Below are positions 6,171 through 14,672 of a stretch of 20,973 nucleotides of DNA, one piece after another. The notes under the pieces were generated by a model. It made no database searches and was not told where the DNA came from. It worked only from the letters and a program-made list of their open reading frames with translations. Positions within the stretch are counted from its first letter, which is position 1. Every line of letters begins with the position of its first letter. The stretch comes from Cyanobacteriota bacterium (GTDB lineage Bacteria; Cyanobacteriota; Cyanobacteriia; PCC-6307; Cyanobiaceae), in NCBI GenBank assembly GCA_026389255.1, contig JAPLIF010000269.1:1-20973 (forward strand), in the 5' to 3' direction. The position numbers and the translations under genes were made by a program.

Positions 6171-7190
6171 TTACATGGACTGTTTTCGTTCTGCCTTGGG
6201 ATCCCGCAGACCCGCTACGGCAAGCTCGGCATCCATGAGCGTGCGACCGGTAGCTTGGAGATAGACATCATCCAGACTTGGACGACTCTGGGTGAGGGAA
6301 AATACGGGAACATCCTGGTCCTTTAAATGGCGTCGAACAACCTCGCTGACATCCTGGGTGTCAACAAGCAGATTCAGGGAATATCCCTGGGACTTGTTGA
6401 TAACGACATCGCGTACCCCTGGACATTCGAGCAGCAAATTACGCAACCGTGCCGATTCCTGGAGATCACTGAATTCCCTGACTTTTAAGGTAACGCGTTC
6501 ACCACCAAGTGCCTTCTTAAGCTCAGTTGGAGTCCCTTCGGCGATCACTGAACCCGAATCAAAAATAGCCAGCCGATCGGCCAAGACATCAATTTCCTCA
6601 AGATAATGACTGCTCAATACCACGGTCACACCCTGATCACGAAGCTGACCAAGGACTTGCCAAAGAACAGCACGACTTTCAATATCCAAGCCAACAGTAG
6701 GTTCATCAAGGACAAGCAATTGGGGGGAATGTAATAAACCCGCTGCCAGGTCAATGCGACGGCGCATACCGCCGGAATAGGATCCACAGCGACGATCAAT
6801 CCATTCACCCATATCGAGAAGACCGATCAATTCAGAAATTCTTTCATCGCGTTTATTACTAGGTAAATGATAAAGATCCGCCTGAAATGAGAGTAATTCA
6901 CGACCCGTCAGAATTTTATCGATGGCCACATCCTGGGCCACATAGCCCATTAAACGGCGCACTTGCCTTGGCTGGGTGAGGGCATCAATCCCTGAAACTG
7001 TCACCGTGCCTGAATCAGGAGCCAACAAGGTGCAAAGAATGCGCAGGCAAGTGGTCTTACCTGATCCGTTGGGTCCCAAAATGCCGTAAAGCATTCCCTC
7101 GGGAACCTGTAGGGAAAGATCATTGAGGGCCTTGACTGGCTGGTGCTTTCCGCCCCCGTAGGTTTTGCTGAGGTGCTTAAGCTCGATCAA
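6171..7190 (-). CDS. ABC transporter ATP-binding protein (DrrA/CcmA type)
   Basis: ATPase subunit, 339 aa, powering the ABC-2 permease encoded immediately downstream. Complete nucleotide-binding domain: Walker A GPNGSGKTT (39-47), Q-loop Q86, signature YSGGMRRR (138-145), Walker B LLVLDEP (158-164), H-loop H195 in SSHYLEEID. A C-terminal extension of about 110 residues after the core matches DrrA-like proteins. The start is TTG at 7190: no in-frame ATG or GTG lies between it and an upstream stop at 7227-7229, and GGAG lies about ten bases before it. It follows ctaB by 60 bases in the same direction. Confidence 0.92.
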   Translation of the reverse strand: MIELKHLSKTYGGGKHQPVKALNDLSLQVPEGMLYGILGPNGSGKTTCLRILCTLLAPDSGTVTVSGIDALTQPRQVRRLMGYVAQDVAIDKILTGRELLSFQADLYHLPSNKRDERISELIGLLDMGEWIDRRCGSYSGGMRRRIDLAAGLLHSPQLLVLDEPTVGLDIESRAVLWQVLGQLRDQGVTVVLSSHYLEEIDVLADRLAIFDSGSVIAEGTPTELKKALGGERVTLKVREFSDLQESARLRNLLLECPGVRDVVINKSQGYSLNLLVDTQDVSEVVRRHLKDQDVPVFSLTQSRPSLDDVYLQATGRTLMDAELAVAGLRDPKAERKQSM

Positions 7191-7250
7191 ACCGTGGATG
7201 CTCCAAGGGGCCCAATGATGGTCAATCTAGGCAATCACCGTTCCCCCTGG

Positions 7251-8276
7251 CTAAGACGCAGCCAGCGCTGCGTTGGACGAGAAGATCCGCAGCAGATCCA
7301 AAGGGGTGATAGACGCTGTCACCAGTGGGGTTCTGGAGAGCACGAGCAAAAGACAAACACCAAACAAATAAAGGATCGACCAGCGGAAAAGACTGCGGGC
7401 CGACTGCGGATCTTCAGGCTGACGTCTAAGGCGGTCCACTAACTGCAACAAACGGGCATTGAACGGCAGGATGAGAACCCCGTACAACCAACCCCCTGTC
7501 GGCAATGCCAGGATGCCGAAAAAACTCATGGCGACGGTAAGAAGCCCATATATGCAGATCCACTGAACGGTCACCTCGGCGCCCTTGACAACGGGAAGCA
7601 TGGGAATGCCGACGGAGCTGTAATCCTCCCTGAGGAGCAAGGCGAGGGACCAGAAATGGGCTGGGGTCCACAGCATCACTAAGGAAAACAGCCACAAACC
7701 TCCCCAGCCGGGATGGGCTGATGCCGCCACGGCACCCACAAGGGGAGGGATCGCGCCAGCCAATCCGCCGATGACGATGTTTTGAGTTGTTCTTGGTTTG
7801 AGCCAGGCGGTGTAGAGGAGGACGTAGCTGCAGAGTCCGAGCAAGGTCAGGGCAGCCGCCAACGGATTGACCAGGAGCGTCAGAATCAGGACCGAAGCGG
7901 TGGTCAGGCCGATGGCCAAGGCCAAGGCCTGATGTTGGGCCAGCCTTCCAGAAGGCAGGGCCCGCCGACTCGTTCTCACCATCCTGGCGTCGAGATCCTG
8001 TTCCCACAGACAGTTGAGAACGCCGGAAGCGGCTGCAGCCAAGGCCCCTCCCACCAAAGTCGCCAAAAATCGAACCGGGCCGAGGGGCCAGGGTTCGGCC
8101 ACGGCCATGCCCCCAACCGTGGTGGCCAGCAAGAGGGGGATTAAGCGGGGCTTGAGAACCTCCAACCAGGCCGGCAATTGGGGTCTGGGGGATGCCGTCT
8201 GGGGAGACTGGGAAGCCTGGGGGGTGGCTGGCGCCCCTTGATAGGGGACCAGATTGAGGGACCTAACCAAAATCAA
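7251..8276 (-). CDS. ctaB: Heme O synthase (protoheme IX farnesyltransferase)
   Basis: UbiA-superfamily prenyltransferase of 341 aa that transfers a farnesyl group to heme b, giving heme O for terminal oxidase. First aspartate-rich motif: [23 protein letters not shown] (residues 88-110, Asp at 94 and 96), and the second site is [37 protein letters not shown] is also typical. Multiple membrane spans throughout. The first 35 residues are Pro/Gln/Ser-rich and look unconserved. Start is uncertain: TTG at 8276 gives a 14-base overlap with ctaA, and a second TTG at 8270 is possible; no ATG is available nearby. Co-transcribed with ctaA, whose product converts heme O to heme A. Confidence 0.93.
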   Translation of the reverse strand: MILVRSLNLVPYQGAPATPQASQSPQTASPRPQLPAWLEVLKPRLIPLLLATTVGGMAVAEPWPLGPVRFLATLVGGALAAAASGVLNCLWEQDLDARMVRTSRRALPSGRLAQHQALALAIGLTTASVLILTLLVNPLAAALTLLGLCSYVLLYTAWLKPRTTQNIVIGGLAGAIPPLVGAVAASAHPGWGGLWLFSLVMLWTPAHFWSLALLLREDYSSVGIPMLPVVKGAEVTVQWICIYGLLTVAMSFFGILALPTGGWLYGVLILPFNARLLQLVDRLRRQPEDPQSARSLFRWSILYLFGVCLLLVLSRTPLVTASITPLDLLRIFSSNAALAAS

Positions 8277-9261
8277 CGCCTCCCTGGTCGGGCCATGCGT
8301 TTGATGTCATCAACAGGGTGCGACCGATGGCCGCTCCCAGCAGGGCCACGAGCAAGGCAGCAATGAATTGGTGGGTAACGGTTATCCAGGGAATTCCGAG
8401 GTGAACTGTTAAATTAAATCGGCCAATGAGCACTTGACCCCAGCCAAAAGCCGCTGCTAAAAATGAAAAGGACTTCAACATTCTGTGGGAACCGGGAAGG
8501 AAAGCGGCACCAATAGCCATGAACAGCAAACCCAATAAAACCGGATAGGCCAGCAAACGGTGATTTGTCAGCAAATAACATGAATCGCCCCAATCCAAAC
8601 AACGGTCGGCCGCCCATTGACTTGCCATCAGGGCACCGACAAGGCATTGGGCCAGCAAAACAACGATCACCGTTAGGGGCAAAGGCCACCACCAACTTGG
8701 CAATCGTGGTGGGAACGGCTGGGGCGAGTCGCCTGGGTCGTGGGTCTGGCGGTGGCAGCGCAGGGCCTGATCGGTCGCACCCAGATGCAGTAACAGCACC
8801 AGGGCCGTACCCAGATGGGCGGTCACACTCATGGAAGCCAGCAGCGAAGTGACTGTTAAGGCTCCGAGAGCTCCCTGGAACGCCACCAAAAACAATGCCG
8901 TCATTGTGCACCAGGGAAGCCAGTGGGGGAGGAAAGATCGACGCAGCACCACAATCACGTTGAGGGCCAGCAGAGCCAAACCAACCAAAAATGCATCAAG
9001 TCGATGGAACCATTCCAGGAAAACCTGCAGGTTCATTTGCTTGCCAGGCAGCAGACTCCCATAACAAAGGGGCCAGTCAGGGCAAGCGAGTCCAGCCTCC
9101 ATGACCCGGGTGGTACCACCAATCACAATCAAACCAATCACACCCACCACAAGATGGGACGTGATGCCCTGAATCAATCGCAACAATCTGACAGGATTAT
9201 GCTGCGCGGAACGTGGCAGGAGATCGGCAGCGACAGGCGCAATCATTGAGCCACTTTCCAT
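8263..9261 (-). CDS. ctaA: Heme A synthase (COX15/CtaA family)
   Basis: Membrane enzyme that oxidises the methyl group of heme O to make heme A for aa3-type cytochrome oxidase. From the first possible codon (TTG 9315) it has 350 residues, and in that numbering the ligands are H104 in EWFHR, H167 in TAHLG, H252 in TNHRLLAY and H315 in [14 protein letters not shown] carries a Cys pair (78, 84) and a second pair sits at 239/246. About eight hydrophobic spans arranged in two related halves are evident. I chose ATG 9261 as start because AGGATCTGAA precedes it as a Shine-Dalgarno at seven bases; ATG 9246 and TTG 9315 are alternatives. It is first in the operon and divergent from the AbrB gene; I see no convincing promoter in the 255 bases between. 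Confidence 0.92.
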   Translation of the reverse strand: MESGSMIAPVAADLLPRSAQHNPVRLLRLIQGITSHLVVGVIGLIVIGGTTRVMEAGLACPDWPLCYGSLLPGKQMNLQVFLEWFHRLDAFLVGLALLALNVIVVLRRSFLPHWLPWCTMTALFLVAFQGALGALTVTSLLASMSVTAHLGTALVLLLHLGATDQALRCHRQTHDPGDSPQPFPPRLPSWWWPLPLTVIVVLLAQCLVGALMASQWAADRCLDWGDSCYLLTNHRLLAYPVLLGLLFMAIGAAFLPGSHRMLKSFSFLAAAFGWGQVLIGRFNLTVHLGIPWITVTHQFIAALLVALLGAAIGRTLLMTSNAWPDQGGVDFG

Positions 9262-9516
9262 TTCAGATCCTGAAAATGACCTTTGGCTGGGTTGCACACT
9301 AGCGGGATCAGACAAGATCAGTGTCTCAACACAATCGCTCCCCAGGCCGTTGGGACCTCATACAAAAAAAGCTGGTACAACTTAGATCCCAGCCGGGGCA
9401 TAACCAGGATCCCGGTCAATCCCCTTGCCTGGCTTGTTGCTCTTTGCTTGGAAACCCTTGCTAAGCCGGCCTTCCGCTCGGCAGAATCGGGACAGAATTC
9501 CTTGGGCAGGCGCCCT

Positions 9517-9936
9517 ATGACTCTCTTAAGGGCATCGGCTGGGACCGACACCGTTCCGTCCCCGGCCACCTCCCCCCTTGAAGGTAAAGCGCTTCTAGAC
9601 AAGGCCCGCTCCCTGGGGAACCGGCCGGAAGACCAGATCGCTCGGGGCTGTGGCTATGTCGGTCCGAGTGGCCGCGTGCTCAAAAAGAGTTTCTACCGGG
9701 CCCTGGTGGCAGCCAAGGGCTATTCCCTGCCCTCCGCCAGCAGTAACTCGAGCCTCAGCCGCGGCCGTCAAGCCGAATTTCGCACCCGGGTCCACGGCAA
9801 CGGCAACCTGCTGATCGGCCAGGCCTACACCCGACGCATGGGCCTAGAACCCGGCCAGGAGTTCCGCATTGAGCTGCATCGCGAAACCGGCTCGATCTGG
9901 CTGCTTCCCGTTGAAGGCGAAGGCCCAGCTAGCTGA
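9517..9936 (+). CDS. Cyanobacterial AbrB-family transcriptional regulator
   Basis: cyAbrB-type DNA-binding protein, 139 aa. The N-terminal half has PLEGKALLDKARSLGNRP and IARGCGYVGPSGRV (about 20-54), a segment peculiar to the cyanobacterial family, and the C-terminal half carries the AbrB domain with VHGNGNLLIGQAYTRRMGL and EPGQEFRIEL (about 92-120). In cyanobacteria these proteins act as global regulators of carbon/nitrogen balance and often work alongside NtcA. The ATG at 9517 is chosen over an upstream in-frame start at 9283 because the additional residues are not family-like and would run into ctaA; AGG lies six bases ahead. It is divergent from ctaA and convergent with ribE. Confidence 0.9.
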   Translation: MTLLRASAGTDTVPSPATSPLEGKALLDKARSLGNRPEDQIARGCGYVGPSGRVLKKSFYRALVAAKGYSLPSASSNSSLSRGRQAEFRTRVHGNGNLLIGQAYTRRMGLEPGQEFRIELHRETGSIWLLPVEGEGPAS

Positions 9937-9970
9937 AGCCCCCTCCTGCCGGCGGCAGTTGATTAGGGCT
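9937..9970. terminator. Nested inverted repeat between convergent abrB and ribE
   Basis: An inner CTGCC (9946-9950) / GGCAG (9954-9958) stem with a three-base loop sits inside an outer AGCCC (9937-9941) / GGGCT (9966-9970) pair. It starts directly after the regulator stop and ends eight bases before the ribE stop, so it could end transcription from both sides. There is no T-run, so intrinsic termination is not assured. Confidence 0.4.
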
Positions 9971-9977
9971 CCTGTGC

Positions 9978-10673
9978 TCACCAACCCTGGGAACGGAGCC
10001 AGGCGGCACTGATCGGGAGCGACGGTGTCGCTTCGCCATCAGGGCCTGGGTTGGGGCCGGGAGCACCACTGCGGCCACCCTGGCCACGGAAGTCGAGCAA
10101 ACGTTCGGTGTATTTCGCCAATAGGTCGATCTCCAGATTCAACAGGTCGCCCACTTGTCGGTATTGCAGGGTGGTGGTGATCCAGGTATGGGGGATCACA
10201 GCGACCCAGAAACGACCGCCGTCGTCATCGCAGCCGGCCAGGGTCAGACTGATGCCATCAAGGGCGATGCTGGCCTTCTCACAGAGATAGTGGCCATGGT
10301 GTTTGGGATCACAACCCACTTCCAGATGCCAGGACGCAGGCTGGCGCTGGATGGCCAGGATCTTGCCCTGGCCATCCACATGGCCACTGACTAGGTGCCC
10401 TCCCAACCGGTCCGAGAGACGCAACGCAGGCTCAAGGTTGACCCAGTCCCCCCCATCCGCCTTGGGGGCCAGGGTGGTCCGCGAGAGGGTCTCCTCGCTG
10501 ACATCGGCCTGAAAGCCGTCCCCCAGCAATCGGGAAACGGTCAGACAAACCCCATCCACGGCGATGCTGTCCCCCAGCGCGAGCGGGCCCAAGGCCCGCA
10601 GATCGCCCCGGACCCAAACCCCGGCACGCCACCGCTGCAGACGGCCCATGGTTCGCACCAATCCGGTGAACAT
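9978..10673 (-). CDS. ribE: Riboflavin synthase, alpha chain
   Basis: Dismutates two molecules of 6,7-dimethyl-8-ribityllumazine to riboflavin; soluble homotrimer. The 231-residue product has the two expected lumazine-binding repeats: first MFTGLV (1-6), GDSIAVDGVCLTV (34-46) and GGHLVSGHVD (91-100), then ASIALDGISLTL (134-145) and GDLLNLEIDLLAKY (175-188). A Gly/Pro-rich tail of about 35 residues after the second repeat is extra and may be disordered. ATG at 10671-10673; 68 bases separate it from the divergent DUF151 gene, so the two promoters must overlap this short region. The gene is also called ribC in some bacteria. Confidence 0.95.
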   Translation of the reverse strand: MFTGLVRTMGRLQRWRAGVWVRGDLRALGPLALGDSIAVDGVCLTVSRLLGDGFQADVSEETLSRTTLAPKADGGDWVNLEPALRLSDRLGGHLVSGHVDGQGKILAIQRQPASWHLEVGCDPKHHGHYLCEKASIALDGISLTLAGCDDDGGRFWVAVIPHTWITTTLQYRQVGDLLNLEIDLLAKYTERLLDFRGQGGRSGAPGPNPGPDGEATPSLPISAAWLRSQGW

Positions 10674-10741
10674 CTCAGGTCCGCTGGCTGCTGGTCATAA
10701 TCAACCCGTGGGCGGAAGCTGGGGAAGTCTCTGAGGCAACC

Positions 10742-11320
10742 ATGGTGGAGATGAGCGTGGCGGGAATTGCCCTCGATGCGGCAAGCCGCAGTCCGATTGT
10801 GCTGCTGCGAGACCCCTCCGGCCGTCGCCAGGTCCCCATCTGGATCGACCAGGCCCAGGCCCAGAACATCCTGGCTGGCATCAACGGGGAACGAGCGCCC
10901 CGTCCCCTCAGCCATGACCTCATGGTCCAGTTGATGGCGGCAGGCGGCCTCGCCCTCCATCGGGTGATCATCCATGCCATTGAGGACAATACCTTCAGGG
11001 CCGTGCTCAAACTCAGCAACGCCACTGGAGAGGCCCTGGAACTGGATGCCCGTCCCAGTGATGCGATTGCCCTGGCCCTGCGAACCGGCAGCACCATCTG
11101 GATGCTGGAAGAGGTGGTGGTTGATGCCTCGATACCCGTCGATGCCGAGGCCGATGCTGTTGACCAGGAGGATTTCAGGCGTTTTCTGGAACAGACCACT
11201 CCCGCCGCCCTGATCAGGCACCTGCGCCAGACCCATCCGGACGATCCTGCAACAACGGAGTCACCGGCAGGCGAGGACGACCCTGAATCCGACCTCCCCC
11301 CCGATGCCGGCAGCCCCTGA
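10742..11320 (+). CDS. Bifunctional nuclease family protein (DUF151)
   Basis: DUF151/BFN domain protein of 192 aa. Features: VPIWIDQAQAQNIL (36-49), a region with RPLSHDLMVQLM (54-65), and LDARPSDAIALALRTG (101-116), the strongly conserved RPSDA motif. Plant and bacterial relatives have reported DNase/RNase activity; in cyanobacteria the role is unclear. The last 30 residues are acidic and Pro-rich, outside the domain. ATG 10742 has GAGG five bases upstream. Its 3' end overlaps the start of the aldo/keto reductase by 17 bases, so the two are translated from one transcript. Divergent from ribE, an order I associate with picocyanobacteria. Confidence 0.9.
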   Translation: MVEMSVAGIALDAASRSPIVLLRDPSGRRQVPIWIDQAQAQNILAGINGERAPRPLSHDLMVQLMAAGGLALHRVIIHAIEDNTFRAVLKLSNATGEALELDARPSDAIALALRTGSTIWMLEEVVVDASIPVDAEADAVDQEDFRRFLEQTTPAALIRHLRQTHPDDPATTESPAGEDDPESDLPPDAGSP

Positions 11321-12497
11321 ATCCGGCGGAACGTCCCAGGGGGCCGCAGCCAAGTCTCAAAGACGGATCGCCCGCAGACCGTTTGGCCGGGGTTCCGCCG
11401 TTTCCCTTTTCACCCTCGGCACGATGCGAGCGGTGGATTCCCCAGCCCAGATGCAGGCGGTGGTTGATGCCGCCCTCGAAGCCGGCATCAACCACCTGGA
11501 GACAGCTCCGGCCTATGGCCCGGCGGAAACCTTTCTGGGCCAGGCCCTACGCCAGCGGGCCGAACAGGGGCCCCTGGAGCGCCAGGACATTGTGCTGACC
11601 AGCAAGTTGCTGCCAGGGGGCTCCGCCCAGGAAGGCAGGCAGGCGGTGCTCGCCAGCCTCCAACGCCTGGGGGTCCCCTCCCTGGACAATCTCGCCCTGC
11701 ATGGACTGAACACCCCGGAGCAGCTGGACTGGGTTCTCCGCGGTCCTGGCTCGGAGCTGCTGGACAGCCTGCTGGCCCAGGGGCTGGTGGGGCAAGTGGG
11801 CTTCAGCAGCCATGGGGACAACGCGCTGATCTCCCGCGCCCTGGACAGCGGACGCTTCAGCTTCTGCAGCCTGCACCTGCATCTCTTCGATCAGGAACGC
11901 CTGCCCCTGGCCCAGCGGGCCCTGGCCCAGGGAATGGGCGTGATGGCCATCTCGCCTGCGGACAAGGGGGGCCGGCTGCAGGATCCGCCGCCCCTACTGG
12001 TGGCGGACTGTGCCCCCTACGCCCCCCTGCAACTCGCCTACCGCTTTCTGCTGAGCCAGGGGATCAGCACCCTGACACTGGGGGCCACGGGCCCAGCCGA
12101 TCTCGCCTGGGCCGAACAGCTGGGCGATGCCGAGGGGCCCTTGAGCAACCGGGAGAAGCAGGCCATCGACCAGCTCCAGAGGACTGGACGGGAGCGGCTT
12201 GGCATGGAATGGTGCGGCCAGTGCCGTGCCTGCCTTCCCTGCCCCCAACAGGTGCCGATCCCCGCTTTGCTGCGGCTGCGGAACATGACCTTGGGCCATG
12301 GCATGGAAGCCTTCGCCACGGAGCGTTACAACCTGATTGGCCGGGCCGGCCCCTGGTGGGAACAGGTGGATGCCCAGGCCTGCCAACGCTGTGGGGAATG
12401 CCTGCCCCGCTGCCCCCACCATCTGCCCATCCCGGACCTACTAGCCGACACCCACCGTCGCCTCTCGGCAGCGCCCCGCCGACGGCTGTGGGGTTAG
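11304..12497 (+). CDS. Aldo/keto reductase with C-terminal iron-sulfur motifs
   Basis: Oxidoreductase of 397 aa. Residues about 35-290 form the aldo/keto reductase barrel with APAYG (Y71), TSK (K101) and LHG (H133) in the expected catalytic order; the usual Asp of the tetrad is replaced by Glu in HLETAPAYG (E66). The C-terminal part has two Cys-rich clusters: C304, C307, C310, C313, and C360, C363, C366, C370, each followed by a VPIP/LPIP-type Pro motif as in ferredoxin-like 4Fe-4S binding. This places it in the Fe-S-containing AKR group rather than the classical NADPH-only enzymes; substrate unknown. ATG 11304 lies within the DUF151 gene. Its TAG stop shares bases with the TAA stop of the opposite-strand gene. 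Confidence 0.88.
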   Translation: MPAAPESGGTSQGAAAKSQRRIARRPFGRGSAVSLFTLGTMRAVDSPAQMQAVVDAALEAGINHLETAPAYGPAETFLGQALRQRAEQGPLERQDIVLTSKLLPGGSAQEGRQAVLASLQRLGVPSLDNLALHGLNTPEQLDWVLRGPGSELLDSLLAQGLVGQVGFSSHGDNALISRALDSGRFSFCSLHLHLFDQERLPLAQRALAQGMGVMAISPADKGGRLQDPPPLLVADCAPYAPLQLAYRFLLSQGISTLTLGATGPADLAWAEQLGDAEGPLSNREKQAIDQLQRTGRERLGMEWCGQCRACLPCPQQVPIPALLRLRNMTLGHGMEAFATERYNLIGRAGPWWEQVDAQACQRCGECLPRCPHHLPIPDLLADTHRRLSAAPRRRLWG

Positions 12498-13479
12498 CCC
12501 GGCGTCCCTGGAGCGGGGTCGGGGGTCGTCTCCCGCCAGAGATCCTGCAGGGATGCCTGTTGTTGGGGAGTCAGGGGTGGCAGGGAGCGACACCGTTCCC
12601 ACACCGCCGGAGGGGGCAGGAGCAGGGGGGCCATCAAGGGAGGAAACCGCTTCAAGTGGCCCTCCAGGAGCCGACGGGGCAAGGGTGGCACCCAACCTGC
12701 GGCCAGCAGCATGGGCAGCAGGGGGGGTTCCAGGATGGCCCCCAGCCAGTCCAGGGGCGGCGCCGGCTGCTCTGAAACGGGCCGCAGGAGCAGATTCCAG
12801 CTCAGGGGTGCCCCCGTCGCTGGCAACAGGGCCCGCAGGCGGGGATCCCTGCGCAACAGGGGCACGACCCGATGATGAGCAACAGGTTGAGCCCCTCACG
12901 GTCGTCATAGGCCAGGGCCTGGGCCCGGAGACGGCGAAGCCTGGCGGGATCGCCCTGGACGAGATCGATCACCACCCGGGGGCTGGAGGGCAGGACCACG
13001 CCGCCTTTAAGGCTGGGGTCGAGCAGCACATCCCAATCCTCAGACGCCCGCGACACCAGATCATCCCGTCGTCGCAACAACAGGAGCCAGGGGCTACAGG
13101 CCCATGGAAAGGCCACGGCGGCGGAGCCCACGGGGCCGAAAAGGCGACTGACGGGCTGGGCCTTGGCCTCCAGCCGCGCCAGCAGCGCCGGCCCCCCGAC
13201 CGGTTGCAGTGTGTTGACCGGCACCGTGGTGGCCCAGCCATCCAGGCATTGGATCAGGCCAGGGGCTGGGGACCGGCTGGCGCTTGCCACCACGGCGGCA
13301 GGATCTTCGAGCCAGCGCCCCTGCCAAGGGGCCGGCAATTGGGCCACCCAGGCCTTGGGCAAATCGCCCCGGTGGGCCACCAGTTCGGCCCTGGTCTGGC
13401 GACAACCGGCCAGGCAACCCAGTCCTAATGCCGCACCAAAGCGCAGCACCTGACGTCGGGGGAAAAGGGGCGAAGTCAT
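12494..13479 (-). pseudogene. Solute-binding lipoprotein gene with a one-base frameshift
   Basis: Read from 13479 this encodes a twin-arginine plus lipobox signal: RRQVLRFG at residues 8-15 and LAGC with C26, so an exported, lipid-anchored protein. The body resembles periplasmic substrate-binding proteins of the spermidine/putrescine (PotD-like) type, recognised weakly. After residues DREGLNLL the frame turns into a Cys-rich non-homologous tail ending at 12802. In the adjacent frame a sensible continuation AHHRVVPLLRRDPRLR runs from 12880 to a TAA at 12494. Adding one base at 12880 (TTG then GCT) restores a single ORF of about 328 residues. It overlaps the preceding CobT-like gene by ATGA, so it belongs to the topA operon. 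Either a recent inactivation or a base missing from the assembly. Confidence 0.75.
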
Positions 13480-14672
13480 GGCGGGACCGTAGAGGCTCCC
13501 GGGCCCCCTTCAGCCATCAGGAGCTGACAAGCTCGGTCGCAGGCCTGGGCCAGGGCCTGGGGATGGCGGCCACTCAGCTGCCAGGCCAGGGCCAGCCCTC
13601 CGGCCCCCACGCCCTCTTTGACAAAGCCCCGCTCGTAATCAAGCAGGGCGGGGTGCAGGGGGGCCTGGAAGCGCAGGTCGGCCACCAAACCCAGGGGGGT
13701 CACCCCCCAATGGCGCTCCAGGGTTTGCAGCAGGCCCCCCAGGTTGCTGCTGGGGTCGTCGGCAACCCAGGCGGTGGTGCCAATGGCTACCTGGGCCACC
13801 AGCTCCCCCCGTAGAGGGGCGGGGGCCAGGGCCAGGGCCAGGGCTAACACCGCAGCCATCTGGCTGCCGCCGGCCAACAGCACCGGCACCCCCTGGGCCG
13901 CCGCCGCCAGGACCAGGCCCGCCGCCACGGGTTGCATCGGATCGCCAACGGCAGCGACCACCGCCAGGGGATCAGCCTCGGCCGGTGGCCCCTCCCCCAG
14001 GCTGCTGGGGACGCCAAGGCCTGCCGCCGCCAGGCCTTGGCGCACCAGCTGGGCCTTGAGCGAAAGATCGGGGTCGCGCAGGCTGCTGCCCACCAGGCCT
14101 TCCACCGCAAGGCCAAGACCGGAGAGCAGGGCCTGGGCCGTTGTGGTGCCCCCAGGCACGCATTCGGCCAGCAGCAGCGGCCGCCGCGGCCGGGCCTTCG
14201 CCTGGCGCTCGCCCCAGCGTCGTCCCAGGGCGAGGAGACCGGCCACCGTGCCCCGATCCATGGCGCGACCCGTGGTGAGGCAACGGGCCGGTCCCGCCGC
14301 AAGGGATCCCGGAAGTCGCAGGTGGGGCACGGCCGGAGCCAGGGCACAACCGAGATCCACCACCAAGGGATGCAAGCCCAAGCTGTCCACCACCACTTGC
14401 GAGATCAGGGCCGGGGAGACTCCCGCAGGCAAAGGCGGCAGGCCATGGGGCCGATGGCGCCCTGGGCCCAGCACCAGGAGTTCGGAATCCGCCGCTGCCG
14501 TGGCGCGACGGCTCTCCGGCGTGGCCCCCGCCGCCGAGATGCCTGGAATGGCCGCGGTGGCGGTGGCCGCCAGCAGCAGAACCACCTGAATCTCTGCTGC
14601 GGGGGAACCCCAGGCGGCCTGCCACCGGGCCGCCTGGTCAGGGTCGCCCGAGAGGCGACGCAACGCACTCAC
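13476..14672 (-). CDS. CobT-like nicotinate-nucleotide phosphoribosyltransferase family protein (UPF0284)
   Basis: 398-residue protein of the TIGR00303/UPF0284 group related to CobT, which in cobamide synthesis activates the lower-ligand base by phosphoribosyl transfer from nicotinate mononucleotide. Glycine-rich segments such as AECVPGGTTTAQALL and AAVGDPMQPVAAGL, and a C-terminal segment with GFVKEGVGAGG, fit this family. Picocyanobacteria are known to make pseudocobalamin with adenine as lower ligand, so a classical dimethylbenzimidazole substrate should not be assumed. Start GTG 14672 overlaps the upstream stop by GTGA, and the 3' end overlaps the next gene by ATGA, both signs of coupled translation. 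Very GC-rich, with Leu-Ala repeats around 13820-13845. Confidence 0.8.
   Translation of the reverse strand: MSALRRLSGDPDQAARWQAAWGSPAAEIQVVLLLAATATAAIPGISAAGATPESRRATAAADSELLVLGPGRHRPHGLPPLPAGVSPALISQVVVDSLGLHPLVVDLGCALAPAVPHLRLPGSLAAGPARCLTTGRAMDRGTVAGLLALGRRWGERQAKARPRRPLLLAECVPGGTTTAQALLSGLGLAVEGLVGSSLRDPDLSLKAQLVRQGLAAAGLGVPSSLGEGPPAEADPLAVVAAVGDPMQPVAAGLVLAAAAQGVPVLLAGGSQMAAVLALALALAPAPLRGELVAQVAIGTTAWVADDPSSNLGGLLQTLERHWGVTPLGLVADLRFQAPLHPALLDYERGFVKEGVGAGGLALAWQLSGRHPQALAQACDRACQLLMAEGGPGASTVPP

Noticed and set aside
9283..9516. Open frame upstream of the AbrB regulator
   Set aside because: Residues are not related to the family, and the frame runs into ctaA; treated as intergenic. 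I also looked for oxidase-subunit remnants here and saw none.
13824..13845. Short tandem GGGCCA-like repeats
   Set aside because: They encode a Leu-Ala run in the CobT-like protein and reflect composition, not a mobile or CRISPR repeat.
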